Positions 43,076-51,471 of a stretch of DNA of 64,000 nucleotides are shown here, piece after piece; the stretch's first letter is position 1, and each line of letters begins with the position of its first letter. The notes below the pieces were generated by a model, which saw nothing but the letters and a program-made list of their open reading frames with translations, did no database searches and was not told where the DNA came from. The DNA lies in assembly GCA_046046915.1 (NCBI GenBank), contig JBJOIT010000005.1, positions 1 through 64,000 of the forward strand. Reading direction: 5' to 3'. Origin of the DNA: JBEEJZ01 sp046046915 (GTDB lineage: Bacteria > Pseudomonadota > Gammaproteobacteria > Burkholderiales > Burkholderiaceae_C). The position numbers were made by a program, and so were the translations under genes.

Positions 43076-44383
43076 TTAGTTGCCGGCAGTCGCTACATCA
43101 CGGCGCACAGAACCGGTGAACAACTGACGTGGGCGACCGATTTTGTATTCGGGGTCACTGATCATTTCGTTCAGCTGGGCAATCCAGCCCACCGTACGGG
43201 CGAGGGCAAAAATACCGGTGAACAGGTTCACAGGAATGCCGATCGCGCGCTGAACAATACCCGAGTAAAAGTCCACGTTCGGGTAAAGCTTACGGCTGAC
43301 GAAATACTCGTCTTCGAGGGCGATCTTTTCAAGGGCCTTGGCCAGCTTGAACAGAGGGTCGTTCTCCAGGCCCAGTTCCTTGAGCACTTCGTCGCAGGTT
43401 TCTTGCATGAGCTTGGCGCGGGGGTCGTAGTTTTTGTACACCCGGTGTCCAAAACCCATCAACTTGACGCCGGAGTTTTTGTCTTTGACCTTCTCCATGA
43501 ACTCACCAACCTTGGAAACGCCGCCCATGGCCTGGATTTCTTCCAGCATGTTCAAGCACGCTTCGTTGGCGCCGCCGTGTGCGGGTCCCCACAAGCAAGC
43601 TACGCCTGCGGCGATGGCTGCAAAGGGATTGGTGCCCGAAGAACCGCATAAACGCACGGTTGAGGTTGACGCGTTCTGTTCGTGGTCTGCGTGCAAAATG
43701 AAGATACGGTCCAAGGCGCGTTCAAGCACTGGGTTGACCTTGTATTCTTCGCACGGTGTTCCGAACATCATGCGCAGGAAGTTACCAGAGTAGCTCAGAT
43801 CGTTGCGAGGGTACATGTACGGCTGGCCCACACCGTATTTGTAGGCCATAGCGACCAGCGTAGGCATCTTGGCAATCAAGCGTATGGCCGAGATCTCGCG
43901 GTGCTTGGGGTTGTTGATGTCAGTGCTGTCATGGTAGAAGGCCGACAGCGCGCCTACCAAACCAGTCAACACCGCCATTGGGTGAGCATCACGACGGAAC
44001 CCGCGCAGGAAAAACTGCATCTGCTCGTTCACCATGGTGTGATTGGTCACCAGGCTGTGGAAGTCCTTGCGCTGGTTGGCATCAGGCAGATCGCCATTCA
44101 GGAGCAGGTAGCAGGTGTCGAGGTAGTCACATTTGGTGGCCAATTGCTCGATGGGGTAGCCACGGTACAGCAATTCACCTTTGTCGCCATCGATGTAGGT
44201 GATGGCTGACTGGCAGGATGCGGTAGACAAAAATCCTGGGTCGTAGGTGAACATGCCGGTCTGGGCGTAGAGCTTGCGGATGTCGATGACGTCCGGGCCA
44301 ATGTTGCCCTGATAAACGGGCAAGTCAACGCTGGGGCTGCCATTACTGAACGACAGGGTGGCTTTGTTTTCAGCTAACTTCAT
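43076..44383 (-). CDS. gltA: Citrate synthase
   Basis: A 435-residue hexameric-type citrate synthase that condenses acetyl-CoA with oxaloacetate. Catalytic residues are in the HADHEQNASTSTVR segment, the GFGHRVYKNYDPRA segment and the Asp of the late DFYSGI motif. The length matches the NADH-sensitive Gram-negative form. It starts three bases after the sdhE stop, so it is at the end of the sdhCDAB-sdhE-gltA transcript, and a strong terminator follows. Confidence 0.97.
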   Translation of the reverse strand: MKLAENKATLSFSNGSPSVDLPVYQGNIGPDVIDIRKLYAQTGMFTYDPGFLSTASCQSAITYIDGDKGELLYRGYPIEQLATKCDYLDTCYLLLNGDLPDANQRKDFHSLVTNHTMVNEQMQFFLRGFRRDAHPMAVLTGLVGALSAFYHDSTDINNPKHREISAIRLIAKMPTLVAMAYKYGVGQPYMYPRNDLSYSGNFLRMMFGTPCEEYKVNPVLERALDRIFILHADHEQNASTSTVRLCGSSGTNPFAAIAAGVACLWGPAHGGANEACLNMLEEIQAMGGVSKVGEFMEKVKDKNSGVKLMGFGHRVYKNYDPRAKLMQETCDEVLKELGLENDPLFKLAKALEKIALEDEYFVSRKLYPNVDFYSGIVQRAIGIPVNLFTGIFALARTVGWIAQLNEMISDPEYKIGRPRQLFTGSVRRDVATAGN

Positions 44384-44386
44384 GAA

Positions 44387-44677
44387 TCACCTTTCAAGGG
44401 TTTCTCTCAACATACTTAAAACTTCGGCAACCTCGGGACGGTCGAGGTCTGCGCTGATCTCTGCAAGCTGCTTTCGTGCCAGGTGCAGATCCAATAAATC
44501 GTTATCACTCAAATCCATCAGCAGATTGAGGCCATGCACCTGTCGGTGCGTCAGGCTTGATTCAAACCGGCGGAAAAAACGTTCGATGAAGAGGTCGTTT
44601 TCCAGCAAACCCCGGCGACAGCGCCACTTCAGTTTGCTGAGTGTGCGCTCGTCAATCAGATCCTCAGGGAGTGCCAA
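44387..44677 (-). CDS. sdhE: SdhE, FAD assembly factor for succinate dehydrogenase
   Basis: A 96-residue helical protein of the SdhE/Sdh5 family. The conserved RCRRGLLENDLFIERFF contains the RGxxE surface used to load FAD on SdhA. The start is uncertain: TTG at 44677 is the only reasonable in-frame start and lacks a clear ribosome binding site. It lies 19 bases after sdhB and 3 before gltA, matching its function with the sdh genes. Confidence 0.92.
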   Translation of the reverse strand: MALPEDLIDERTLSKLKWRCRRGLLENDLFIERFFRRFESSLTHRQVHGLNLLMDLSDNDLLDLHLARKQLAEISADLDRPEVAEVLSMLRETLER

Positions 44678-44696
44678 GATGTGCGAGTCCAGGGCG

Positions 44697-45401
44697 TCAG
44701 ACGGCCCGCAGGACCATCATTTCCTTGATCTTGCCGATCGCCTTGGTGGGGTTCAAACCTTTGGGGCAGACGTCGACGCAGTTCATGATAGTGTGGCAGC
44801 GGAACAGACGGTAGGGGTCTTCCAGGTTGTCCAGACGCTCGCCTGTGGCTTGATCGCGGCTGTCCGCAATAAAGCGGTAGGCTTGCAACAAACCTGCAGG
44901 GCCCACGAACTTGTCCGGATTCCACCAGAAGCTGGGGCAGCTGGTGGAGCAACTGGCGCACAAGATGCACTCATACAGGCCATTGAGTTCCTCGCGCTCC
45001 TCAGGGCTCTGGAGGCGTTCCTTCTCGGGGGGAACCGTCGGGTTGATCAAGTAAGGCTTGATCGAGTTGTACTGTTTGAAGAACTGGGTCATGTCCACGA
45101 TCAGATCGCGGATGACGGGCAGACCAGGCAAAGGCTTGAGCACGATGGTGCCGCTGAGCGTGCGCATGTTGGTCAGGCAGGCCAGACCGTTTTTGCCGTT
45201 GATGTTCATGGCGTCCGAGCCACAAACACCCTCGCGGCAGGAGCGACGGAAGGAGATAGTGGGATCAATGGCCTTGAGCTTCATCAGAGCGTCAAGCAGC
45301 ATGCGTTCACTGCCGTCGAGTTCGACTTCAATGGTTTGCATGTAGGGCTTGGCGTCTTTATCCGGGTCGTAACGATAGATAGAGAAAGTGCGCATGGACA
45401 T
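44697..45401 (-). CDS. sdhB: Succinate dehydrogenase iron-sulfur subunit
   Basis: A 234-residue subunit carrying three iron-sulfur clusters that pass electrons from SdhA to quinone. The N-terminal [2Fe-2S] site is in SCREGVCGSDAMNINGKNGL, followed by CILCASCSTSCP and CHTIMNCVDVCPKG for the [4Fe-4S] and [3Fe-4S] clusters. Two nearby in-frame ATGs could serve as start. It is separated from sdhA by 93 bases that can fold into two stem-loops. Confidence 0.97.
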   Translation of the reverse strand: MSMRTFSIYRYDPDKDAKPYMQTIEVELDGSERMLLDALMKLKAIDPTISFRRSCREGVCGSDAMNINGKNGLACLTNMRTLSGTIVLKPLPGLPVIRDLIVDMTQFFKQYNSIKPYLINPTVPPEKERLQSPEEREELNGLYECILCASCSTSCPSFWWNPDKFVGPAGLLQAYRFIADSRDQATGERLDNLEDPYRLFRCHTIMNCVDVCPKGLNPTKAIGKIKEMMVLRAV

Positions 45402-45422
45402 GGTGTTGACCTCTTCTTCAGT

Positions 45423-45484
45423 GGCCGCCGTGAGTTAAGGCGACGGCCGGATGGGGGTGACTGTCGCGGGGACCCAATCCCCGC
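45423..45484 (-). other. Two stem-loops in the sdhA-sdhB spacer
   Basis: A perfect 6-bp GC stem (GCGGGG at 45466-45471 with CCCCGC at 45479-45484, 7-base loop) and an 8-bp stem with one mismatch (GGCCGCCG at 45423-45430 with CGACGGCC at 45441-45448). No T-run follows either. They may affect stability or relative expression of sdhA and sdhB. Confidence 0.5.
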
Positions 45485-45494
45485 AAACTAGGCA

Positions 45495-47285
45495 TCAGAA
45501 CGTACGAACCTTCAAGGGTACAGATTCGACCGTCAGTGGCTTCATTTGCACCGGTTTGTAGCTGAGCGAATTGCTTTCGCTGAACCACAAGGTGTGCTTG
45601 TGCCACTCTGCATCGTTACGACCGTTGGGGTGCTCTGGCGAGTCGCCATAGTCATTGACCGTGTGCGCGCCGCGGCTCTCGTGACGTGCAGCAGCAGACA
45701 CCATGGTGGCCTGTGCGGCTTCGATCAGGTTATCAACTTCCAGGGCTTCGATCCGTGCGGTGTTAAACACTTTGGATTTGTCCTTGAGATTGATGGCATT
45801 CACGCGCTCGCGCAGTTCCGCGACCTTGATGACACCTTGGTCCATGCTCGCCTGTGTGCGGAACACACCTGCGTGCTGCTGCATGCTGGCCCGCAAGTCG
45901 TTGGCCACATCTTGGGCGTATTCGCCAGACGATGCATTGTCCAGACGGGCCAAGCGTGCGCGCGTGCGGTCTGCAGCGTCGGCAGGCAGAGGCTTATGGG
46001 CCTTGGTTTTGCTGGCAAAGTCAACGATGTGGTTGCCGGCTGCACGACCGAAGACCAAGAGGTCCAGAAGCGAGTTTGTGCCCAGGCGGTTGGCGCCGTG
46101 CACACTCACGCAAGAGCATTCGCCAACTGCATAAAGGCCGTTGATGACGGCGTTATGTGCGTCACCCTTGGGTACAACTACCTGACCGTTGATGTTGGTG
46201 GGGATACCACCCATTTGGTAATGGATGGTGGGCACCACAGGGATGGGCTCACGTGTGATGTCGACGTTGGCAAAATTCACGCCGATTTCATAGACCGAGG
46301 GCAGACGCTTGTGGATGGTGTCGGCGCCCAAGTGATCTAGCTTGAGCAATACATAGTCCTTGTTGGGGCCGCAGCCGCGACCTTCCTTGATCTCCTGGTC
46401 CATCGAGCGTGACACGAAGTCACGCGGAGCCAGGTCCTTGAGCGTTGGAGCGTAGCGCTCCATGAAACGCTCACCATTGCTGTTGAGCAAAATGGCGCCC
46501 TCGCCACGGCAACCTTCGGTGAGCAAAACGCCCGCGCCTGCCACACCGGTAGGGTGGAATTGCCAGAACTCCATGTCTTCCAGTGGGATGCCTGCCCGCG
46601 CAGCCATACCCAAACCATCGCCAGTGTTGATGAAGGCGTTGGTGGAAGCCGCAAAAATGCGACCTGCGCCACCTGTGGCCAACAAAACGGTTTTGGCATG
46701 CAGGATATGCAGGTCGCCAGTTTCCATTTCCAGGGCTGTGACGCCCACGACATCACCGTCGGCGTCACGAATCAGGTCCAAGGCCATCCATTCGACGAAG
46801 AAGCTGGTTTTGGCTTCCACGTTTTTCTGGTACAGCGTGTGCAACATGGCGTGGCCAGTGCGGTCGGCGGCGGCACAGGCGCGCTCGACAGCTTTCTCTC
46901 CGTAGTTGGCGGTGTGTCCGCCAAATGGGCGCTGGTAGATAGTGCCGTCAGGGTTGCGGTCGAATGGCATGCCCATGTGTTCAAGGTCGTAAACCACCTT
47001 GGGTGCTTCACGACACATGAACTCAATCGCATCCTGGTCACCCAGCCAGTCTGAACCTTTCACCGTGTCATAGAAGTGATAGTGCCAGTTATCGTCATTC
47101 ATGTTGCCCAGCGAGGCGCCAATTCCCCCTTGTGCCGCCACGGTGTGCGAGCGAGTTGGGAACACTTTGGAGAGCACTGCCACATTGAGGCCTGCACGCG
47201 CCAGCTGGAGCGACGCACGCATGCCAGAGCCGCCTGCGCCGACGATCACTACGTCAAATTTTCGAGTGGTAACTGAATTGGTCAT
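45495..47285 (-). CDS. sdhA: Succinate dehydrogenase flavoprotein subunit
   Basis: A 596-residue flavoprotein that oxidises succinate. The dinucleotide-binding VIVGAGGSGMRASL is at 13-26. The covalent FAD histidine is H47 in RSHTVAAQGG. Substrate-binding motifs include QFHPTGVAGAG, TEGCRGEGAIL, the HYQMGGIPTN segment and HGANRLGTNSLLD. It is associated with the inner membrane through SdhC and SdhD, which are encoded just upstream. Confidence 0.98.
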   Translation of the reverse strand: MTNSVTTRKFDVVIVGAGGSGMRASLQLARAGLNVAVLSKVFPTRSHTVAAQGGIGASLGNMNDDNWHYHFYDTVKGSDWLGDQDAIEFMCREAPKVVYDLEHMGMPFDRNPDGTIYQRPFGGHTANYGEKAVERACAAADRTGHAMLHTLYQKNVEAKTSFFVEWMALDLIRDADGDVVGVTALEMETGDLHILHAKTVLLATGGAGRIFAASTNAFINTGDGLGMAARAGIPLEDMEFWQFHPTGVAGAGVLLTEGCRGEGAILLNSNGERFMERYAPTLKDLAPRDFVSRSMDQEIKEGRGCGPNKDYVLLKLDHLGADTIHKRLPSVYEIGVNFANVDITREPIPVVPTIHYQMGGIPTNINGQVVVPKGDAHNAVINGLYAVGECSCVSVHGANRLGTNSLLDLLVFGRAAGNHIVDFASKTKAHKPLPADAADRTRARLARLDNASSGEYAQDVANDLRASMQQHAGVFRTQASMDQGVIKVAELRERVNAINLKDKSKVFNTARIEALEVDNLIEAAQATMVSAAARHESRGAHTVNDYGDSPEHPNGRNDAEWHKHTLWFSESNSLSYKPVQMKPLTVESVPLKVRTF

Positions 47286-47313
47286 GGATTACAGCCTAAT
47301 GAGTTCGGTGGAA

Positions 47314-47679
47314 TTAAAGACGCCACAGGACTTGGATGGCCCAACCCGCGCAACTCACGAGCCAGACGATGGAAAAAACTTGGAGGACCAGGCGCAGGCC
47401 GACCGGCTTGATGTAGTCCATCCAGATGTCACGCATACCGACCCATACGTGATAGAGCAGGGCGATGATGACCGCGAAGGTAAGGGCTTTCATCCACTGG
47501 GCAGAAAAAATACCTGCCCACTTGTCATAGCCAATGGGCCCACTGGAAAAAATGACTTGCGCCAACAAAACGACTGTGAACAACGCCATCAAAACGGCGG
47601 TGACGCGCTGCGCAAGCCAGTCACGAAGACCGTAATGAGCGCCCACAACGATGCGCTTGGATCCGTAATTTACTGACAT
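47314..47679 (-). CDS. sdhD: Succinate dehydrogenase membrane anchor subunit
   Basis: A 121-residue anchor with three membrane helices (about 24-43, 64-82, 93-115). The segment YHVWVGMRDIWMDYIKP contains the usual histidine and charged residues for heme and quinone binding. It starts 78 bases after the sdhC stop and lies 28 bases before sdhA. Confidence 0.94.
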   Translation of the reverse strand: MSVNYGSKRIVVGAHYGLRDWLAQRVTAVLMALFTVVLLAQVIFSSGPIGYDKWAGIFSAQWMKALTFAVIIALLYHVWVGMRDIWMDYIKPVGLRLVLQVFSIVWLVSCAGWAIQVLWRL

Positions 47680-47757
47680 GTTTAATCCTTAGACTTTATT
47701 GACGGGCCCCGCGTTTTGGCGCAATTACATGCGCCCGGAGCGACTGATCTGGGGTGG

Positions 47758-48201
47758 TTAATAAAGGCCGAACAACTTGGCGCCCAAGACGAGTGTCAAG
47801 CCCACACTCAGGGTCAGGGTGACTACTGCAGAACTTTTGCCAAACTCTTTGCTGACGGCATGGTTGATATCCATCCACAAATGCCGCAGACCTGCAATGA
47901 AGTGATGCAGGTAAGCCCAAATCAAGGCGAGTGCCGTCAGCTTGACAAACCAGCCGGGCACAAAGCCAATACCTACGCCGAAAGCGCTCGTGAAGCGGGA
48001 GAAAGAAATTTCCGACGACACCGACACATCGAACATCCAGATGATGAAGGGCATCAGCAAAAACATCATCGCGCCACTCACGCGGTGCAGGATGGAGACG
48101 AAGCCTGCTGCAGGTAAACGATAGGTGGGTAAATCCTTGAGTGCGTTGATGTTGCGGAACTCGGGCCGCTTGTTTCTGGTGGATGTGGCAAGCTCGGACA
48201 T
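47758..48201 (-). CDS. sdhC: Succinate dehydrogenase cytochrome b subunit
   Basis: A 147-residue membrane subunit. The family motif SILHRVSGAMMF is at about 36-47 and a candidate heme-ligand histidine region is LHHFIAGLRHLWMD (about 98-111). Three helices are evident. It is the first gene of the sdh run and is preceded by an interval with a perfect inverted repeat (48250-48270). Confidence 0.95.
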   Translation of the reverse strand: MSELATSTRNKRPEFRNINALKDLPTYRLPAAGFVSILHRVSGAMMFLLMPFIIWMFDVSVSSEISFSRFTSAFGVGIGFVPGWFVKLTALALIWAYLHHFIAGLRHLWMDINHAVSKEFGKSSAVVTLTLSVGLTLVLGAKLFGLY

Positions 48202-48249
48202 GTAGGACCTTTTGAAGTTGTAACTGTTTGGTAACTATTCGCGACGACA

Positions 48250-48270
48250 GTTGCAAAATTCTATTGCAAC
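48250..48270. promoter_or_regulatory. Perfect inverted repeat upstream of sdhC
   Basis: GTTGCAA (48250-48256) and TTGCAAC (48264-48270) are exact complements separated by seven bases, 49 bases before the sdhC start. A TAGAAT sequence on the minus strand lies in the spacer (48264-48259) and could be the sdh -10 box, so a protein binding here would compete with polymerase. The binder is unknown; it differs from the palindrome upstream of gntR. Confidence 0.5.
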
Positions 48271-48338
48271 GCAGCAAGCTGACATTGGCCTTGCGAGTAT
48301 TGCCGAGGCTTTTTACTTGGGTTTCCCGACGGGCCTTG

Positions 48339-49139
48339 TCAATTGAGGTCGTTTCTGTAGTGGTGCTGGTCTGTAAGGTACAAACCCTTGCGCAGTTCCA
48401 TGGGTGAGTCGTTGTAGGTGAACGCGACCCGTTCCACACAGAGTAAGGGTGTGCCAGGGACAACCTGTAGCAATTCGCATTGTGCTGGGTCCGGCAGGAT
48501 CGCCCGAATTTTTTCTTCAGCGCGAACCATGCGCACGCCAAACTCGGTTTCAAACATGGCGTACATGGGGCCTCGGTCATCCGCAAGGCGTTCTGCTGTG
48601 AGCCCCTTGAAGGGGCCTCCAGGCAGCCACACGTCTTCAAGGATGGTCGGTCGACCTGCAAAGGACAGCACCCGCCGTACCAGCAGGACCGGATCGCCCG
48701 TTCTGATACCTATCGCCCTGGCAACCTCTGCGTTGGCGCGCTGTCGCTTGCATTCAACGATTCTCCGTTGTGCTGGGCCTTCCGTGCCAGAGTTGATCTG
48801 GTCCGGGAATAGCTTCAGGAATCGGTACTGAACCTGGCGCTCAGCGTGAGTGGCAACAAATGTGCCTTTGCCTTGCCGGCGTATGACCAGGTTGTCTGCT
48901 GCAAGTTCGTCGATCGCCTTGCGCACGGTCCCCTGGCTGACGCGATACCGCGTCGCCAGCTCCATTTCACTGGGGATAGCCTCGCCGGGTTTCCAGTCCC
49001 CGGCCTGGAGGCTTTTCAAGATCAAGGCCTTGATTTGCGAGTACAGGGGGCTGAAGGAGGGGGCGGCAAATGTAGGCGCAGATTGCTCGCCAGCCGTCAG
49101 TGCCGATGTGTCTGAAGTGGGGGCTGTCGTGGTGGCCAT
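48339..49139 (-). CDS. GntR family regulator, HutC subfamily
   Basis: A 266-residue regulator with an N-terminal winged-helix DNA-binding domain (about 32-97; IPSEMELATRYRVSQGTVRKA is its core) and a C-terminal UTRA ligand-binding domain (about 118-260) ending with ERVAFTYNDSPMELRKGLY. HutC-type regulators are released from DNA by small molecules; here the neighbouring TCA-cycle genes suggest an organic acid, which is inference. It lies between sdhCDAB and the divergent mdh. A palindrome sits in the spacer of its own promoter, suggesting autorepression. Confidence 0.9.
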   Translation of the reverse strand: MATTTAPTSDTSALTAGEQSAPTFAAPSFSPLYSQIKALILKSLQAGDWKPGEAIPSEMELATRYRVSQGTVRKAIDELAADNLVIRRQGKGTFVATHAERQVQYRFLKLFPDQINSGTEGPAQRRIVECKRQRANAEVARAIGIRTGDPVLLVRRVLSFAGRPTILEDVWLPGGPFKGLTAERLADDRGPMYAMFETEFGVRMVRAEEKIRAILPDPAQCELLQVVPGTPLLCVERVAFTYNDSPMELRKGLYLTDQHHYRNDLN

Positions 49140-49208
49140 CGGTTTGTGTTTGCCTTGCTGGTCAGTCGCCAGCCTTTATGGGGTCATTGTCTCGTTTGCA
49201 GTCAGTCA

Positions 49209-49236
49209 ATCATATCTTATATAAGACATAAGACAA
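49209..49236 (-). promoter_or_regulatory. Candidate gntR promoter
   Basis: On the minus strand TTGTCT (49236-49231) and TATGAT (49214-49209) are separated by 16 bases. The whole of the palindrome at 49215-49226 lies in that spacer, the position expected for repression. Confidence 0.6.
49215..49226. promoter_or_regulatory. Candidate GntR operator
   Basis: TCTTATATAAGA is a perfect 12-bp palindrome, followed by a second half-site-like ATAAGACA. It lies in the spacer of the gntR promoter and its right edge is 11 bases before the mdh -35 box. One site could therefore repress gntR and affect mdh. Assignment of the protein is inferred from position. Confidence 0.6.
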
Positions 49237-49237
49237 A

Positions 49238-49267
49238 TTGACTCCGAGCGGATTTCGATAGTAAAAT
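49238..49267 (+). promoter_or_regulatory. mdh promoter
   Basis: TTGACT (49238-49243) and TAAAAT (49262-49267) with an 18-base spacer give a good sigma-70 promoter, about 75 bases before the mdh start codon. Confidence 0.7.
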
Positions 49268-49343
49268 TTTCGGTAAATGTTGGTAAGCGACCCGTCGCAC
49301 CTGCACACCGGTTTCCCTAAAACCTCGCTAATGGAGTTTCCAA

Positions 49344-50330
49344 ATGAGTAAAAAGCCCGTCCGTGTTGCCGTTACCGGTGCCGCTGGTCAAATTGGTTAC
49401 GCGCTGTTGTTCCGCATCGCCTCGGGCGAGATGTTGGGCAAAGACCAGCCAGTGATTCTTCAGCTGCTGGAAATTCCCGATGAAAAAGCTCAAAAGGCCT
49501 TGAAGGGCGTGATCATGGAGTTGGAAGATTGCGCGTTCCCCTTGCTTGCTGGCGTGGTCCCCGCTGGCGACCCCATGGTGGCATTCAAGGATGCGGATTA
49601 CGCATTGCTGGTGGGCGCTCGTCCTCGTGGTCCAGGCATGGAGCGTGCAGACCTGCTTGCTGCCAATGCCCAGATTTTCACCGCGCAAGGCAAAGCCCTG
49701 AATGCCGTTGCAAGCCGCAATGTCAAGGTTTTGGTGGTTGGTAATCCCGCCAATACCAACGCTTACATCGCCATGAAGAGCGCGCCCGATCTGCCACGCA
49801 AGAACTTCACCGCCATGCTGCGTTTGGACCATAACCGTGCAGCGAGCCAGATCGCTGCCAAGACGGGCGTGGCCGTGGGCGATATCGAGAAGCTGACAGT
49901 TTGGGGTAACCACTCTCCCACCATGTACGCCGACTATCGATTTGCGACCGTGAATGGCAAGAGCGTCAAGGACATGATCAACAACCAGGTCTGGAATGCC
50001 GAGGTGTTCTTGCCCACCGTTGGCAAGCGTGGTGCCGCCATCATTGATGCGCGTGGCCTGTCGTCTGCTGCGTCTGCGGCCAACGCCGCCATTGATCACA
50101 TGCGTGATTGGGCTCTGGGCTCCAATGGCAAGTGGGTCACCATGGGCATTCCTTCCGATGGCCAATACGGGATTCCCAAGGACGTCATGTTTGGCTTCCC
50201 TGTGACCACCGAAAACGGCGAATACAAAATTGTTGAAGGTTTGTCGATTGATGAGTTCTCGCAGACCTGCATCAACAAGACCCTCAAAGAGTTGCAAGAC
50301 GAGCAAGCGGGTGTTGCTCACCTTCTCTGA
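49344..50330 (+). CDS. mdh: Malate dehydrogenase
   Basis: A 328-residue NAD-dependent malate dehydrogenase. The cofactor loop is VTGAAGQIGYALLFR (8-22). Substrate arginines lie in VGARPRGPGMERADLL, with a further one in the LDHNRA segment, and the catalytic histidine is in VWGNHSPTMY. Its length and sequence match the betaproteobacterial cytosolic-type enzyme. It has its own promoter, divergent from gntR, and is followed after 33 bases by the CitE-like gene. Confidence 0.97.
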   Translation: MSKKPVRVAVTGAAGQIGYALLFRIASGEMLGKDQPVILQLLEIPDEKAQKALKGVIMELEDCAFPLLAGVVPAGDPMVAFKDADYALLVGARPRGPGMERADLLAANAQIFTAQGKALNAVASRNVKVLVVGNPANTNAYIAMKSAPDLPRKNFTAMLRLDHNRAASQIAAKTGVAVGDIEKLTVWGNHSPTMYADYRFATVNGKSVKDMINNQVWNAEVFLPTVGKRGAAIIDARGLSSAASAANAAIDHMRDWALGSNGKWVTMGIPSDGQYGIPKDVMFGFPVTTENGEYKIVEGLSIDEFSQTCINKTLKELQDEQAGVAHLL

Positions 50331-50363
50331 AGTCAGGTCCTGACTTGATCCCAGCCTTGCGGC

Positions 50364-51440
50364 ATGTCTGACCACGTGATGCATCCTCGCAAAGTTCTGC
50401 TTGGTGCGCAGGCGGCGTCGGGCATGCTGCCGGTTTGCGATCATTACTGTGGCGTCGAGGCTCGCATGCTCAAGAGCCTGGGGCTACAGGCTGACATGGC
50501 TGAGGAATTTGGCGCCTGCGTCTTTGACGTGACGCTAGATTGCGAAGATGGTGCGCCTGTTGGAGGTGAGCTGGCGCATGCCAAGTTGGTGGCGAACGTT
50601 GCGCAATCTGCCTTTGAACAATGGCGTGCTCACGAGTCTCTTGGGCGTGTTCTTGCCAAGCCCAGGGTGGCGGTCAGGGTTCATCCTGTCGACCATCCCG
50701 CCTTTGAGCAAGACGTCCAGGTGATCGTCGGCACTGTCGGTGCCGATCTTTGCCACATCATGGTTCCCAAGGTTGAGTGCCTGGCTGACGTTGAGACCGC
50801 CATTTCGGCGGTCGACCGGGCGATGCCGGACGGCGCCAAAGATCGCTTGCCTTTGCACATATTGATTGAATCTCCAGGTGCAGTGCATCGGGCCTTTGAT
50901 ATCGCCGCACACAGCCGCGTGCAGTCGCTCAGTTTTGGACTGATGGACTTTGTATCGGCACATGGTGGGGCAATTCCTGCCCAAGCCATGACGGTTTCCT
51001 CGGGCGCTGAGAGTGCCTATGACCAGTTCACTCATCCCTTGGTCGTTCGTGCAAAGCTGGAGATCGCCGAGGCCAGTCACGCTTGGGCCAAAGTGCCGTC
51101 TCATTGTGTGGTGACAGAGTTTCAAGACTCTGATTTGTTGAGCCGCGCTGCTCGCAGGGCAGCGCGAGAGTTTGGCTACACACGCATGTGGAGTATTCAT
51201 CCAAGCCAGATCAGACCGATTTTGGACGCCTTTGCGCCCTCAAAGGCGGAGATTGACCTTGCGTGCAACATCATCGAGGCTGCCCAGTCGGCGCAATGGG
51301 CGCCCATCAGTTTTGGCGGTCAGTTGCATGACCGAGCCAGCTACCGCTATTTTTGGCAGGTCCTCGAGCGTGCTCACCAAACAGGGCGCCCCATGCCAAA
51401 AGTTGCCCAGTCTTGGTTCGTATCTACGAAGTCGGTGTAA
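50364..51440 (+). CDS. HpcH/HpaI aldolase family protein (CitE-like)
   Basis: A 358-residue TIM-barrel protein resembling citrate lyase beta subunit and malyl-CoA/citramalyl-CoA lyases. Motifs include FDVTLDCEDGAPVG (about 54-67), the RVHPVDHP segment with the conserved Arg, IMVPKVECLADV, HILIESPGAVHRAFDIA with the metal-ligand Glu, and the WSIHPSQIRPI motif near the end. No citF or citD is present, so it is not part of classical citrate lyase. It lies between mdh and acnB, suggesting a link to the TCA or methylcitrate cycle, but the substrate is not known. Confidence 0.87.
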   Translation: MSDHVMHPRKVLLGAQAASGMLPVCDHYCGVEARMLKSLGLQADMAEEFGACVFDVTLDCEDGAPVGGELAHAKLVANVAQSAFEQWRAHESLGRVLAKPRVAVRVHPVDHPAFEQDVQVIVGTVGADLCHIMVPKVECLADVETAISAVDRAMPDGAKDRLPLHILIESPGAVHRAFDIAAHSRVQSLSFGLMDFVSAHGGAIPAQAMTVSSGAESAYDQFTHPLVVRAKLEIAEASHAWAKVPSHCVVTEFQDSDLLSRAARRAAREFGYTRMWSIHPSQIRPILDAFAPSKAEIDLACNIIEAAQSAQWAPISFGGQLHDRASYRYFWQVLERAHQTGRPMPKVAQSWFVSTKSV

Positions 51441-51471
51441 GCGAGTGCATTCCTCATTGCCGTTCAACACC

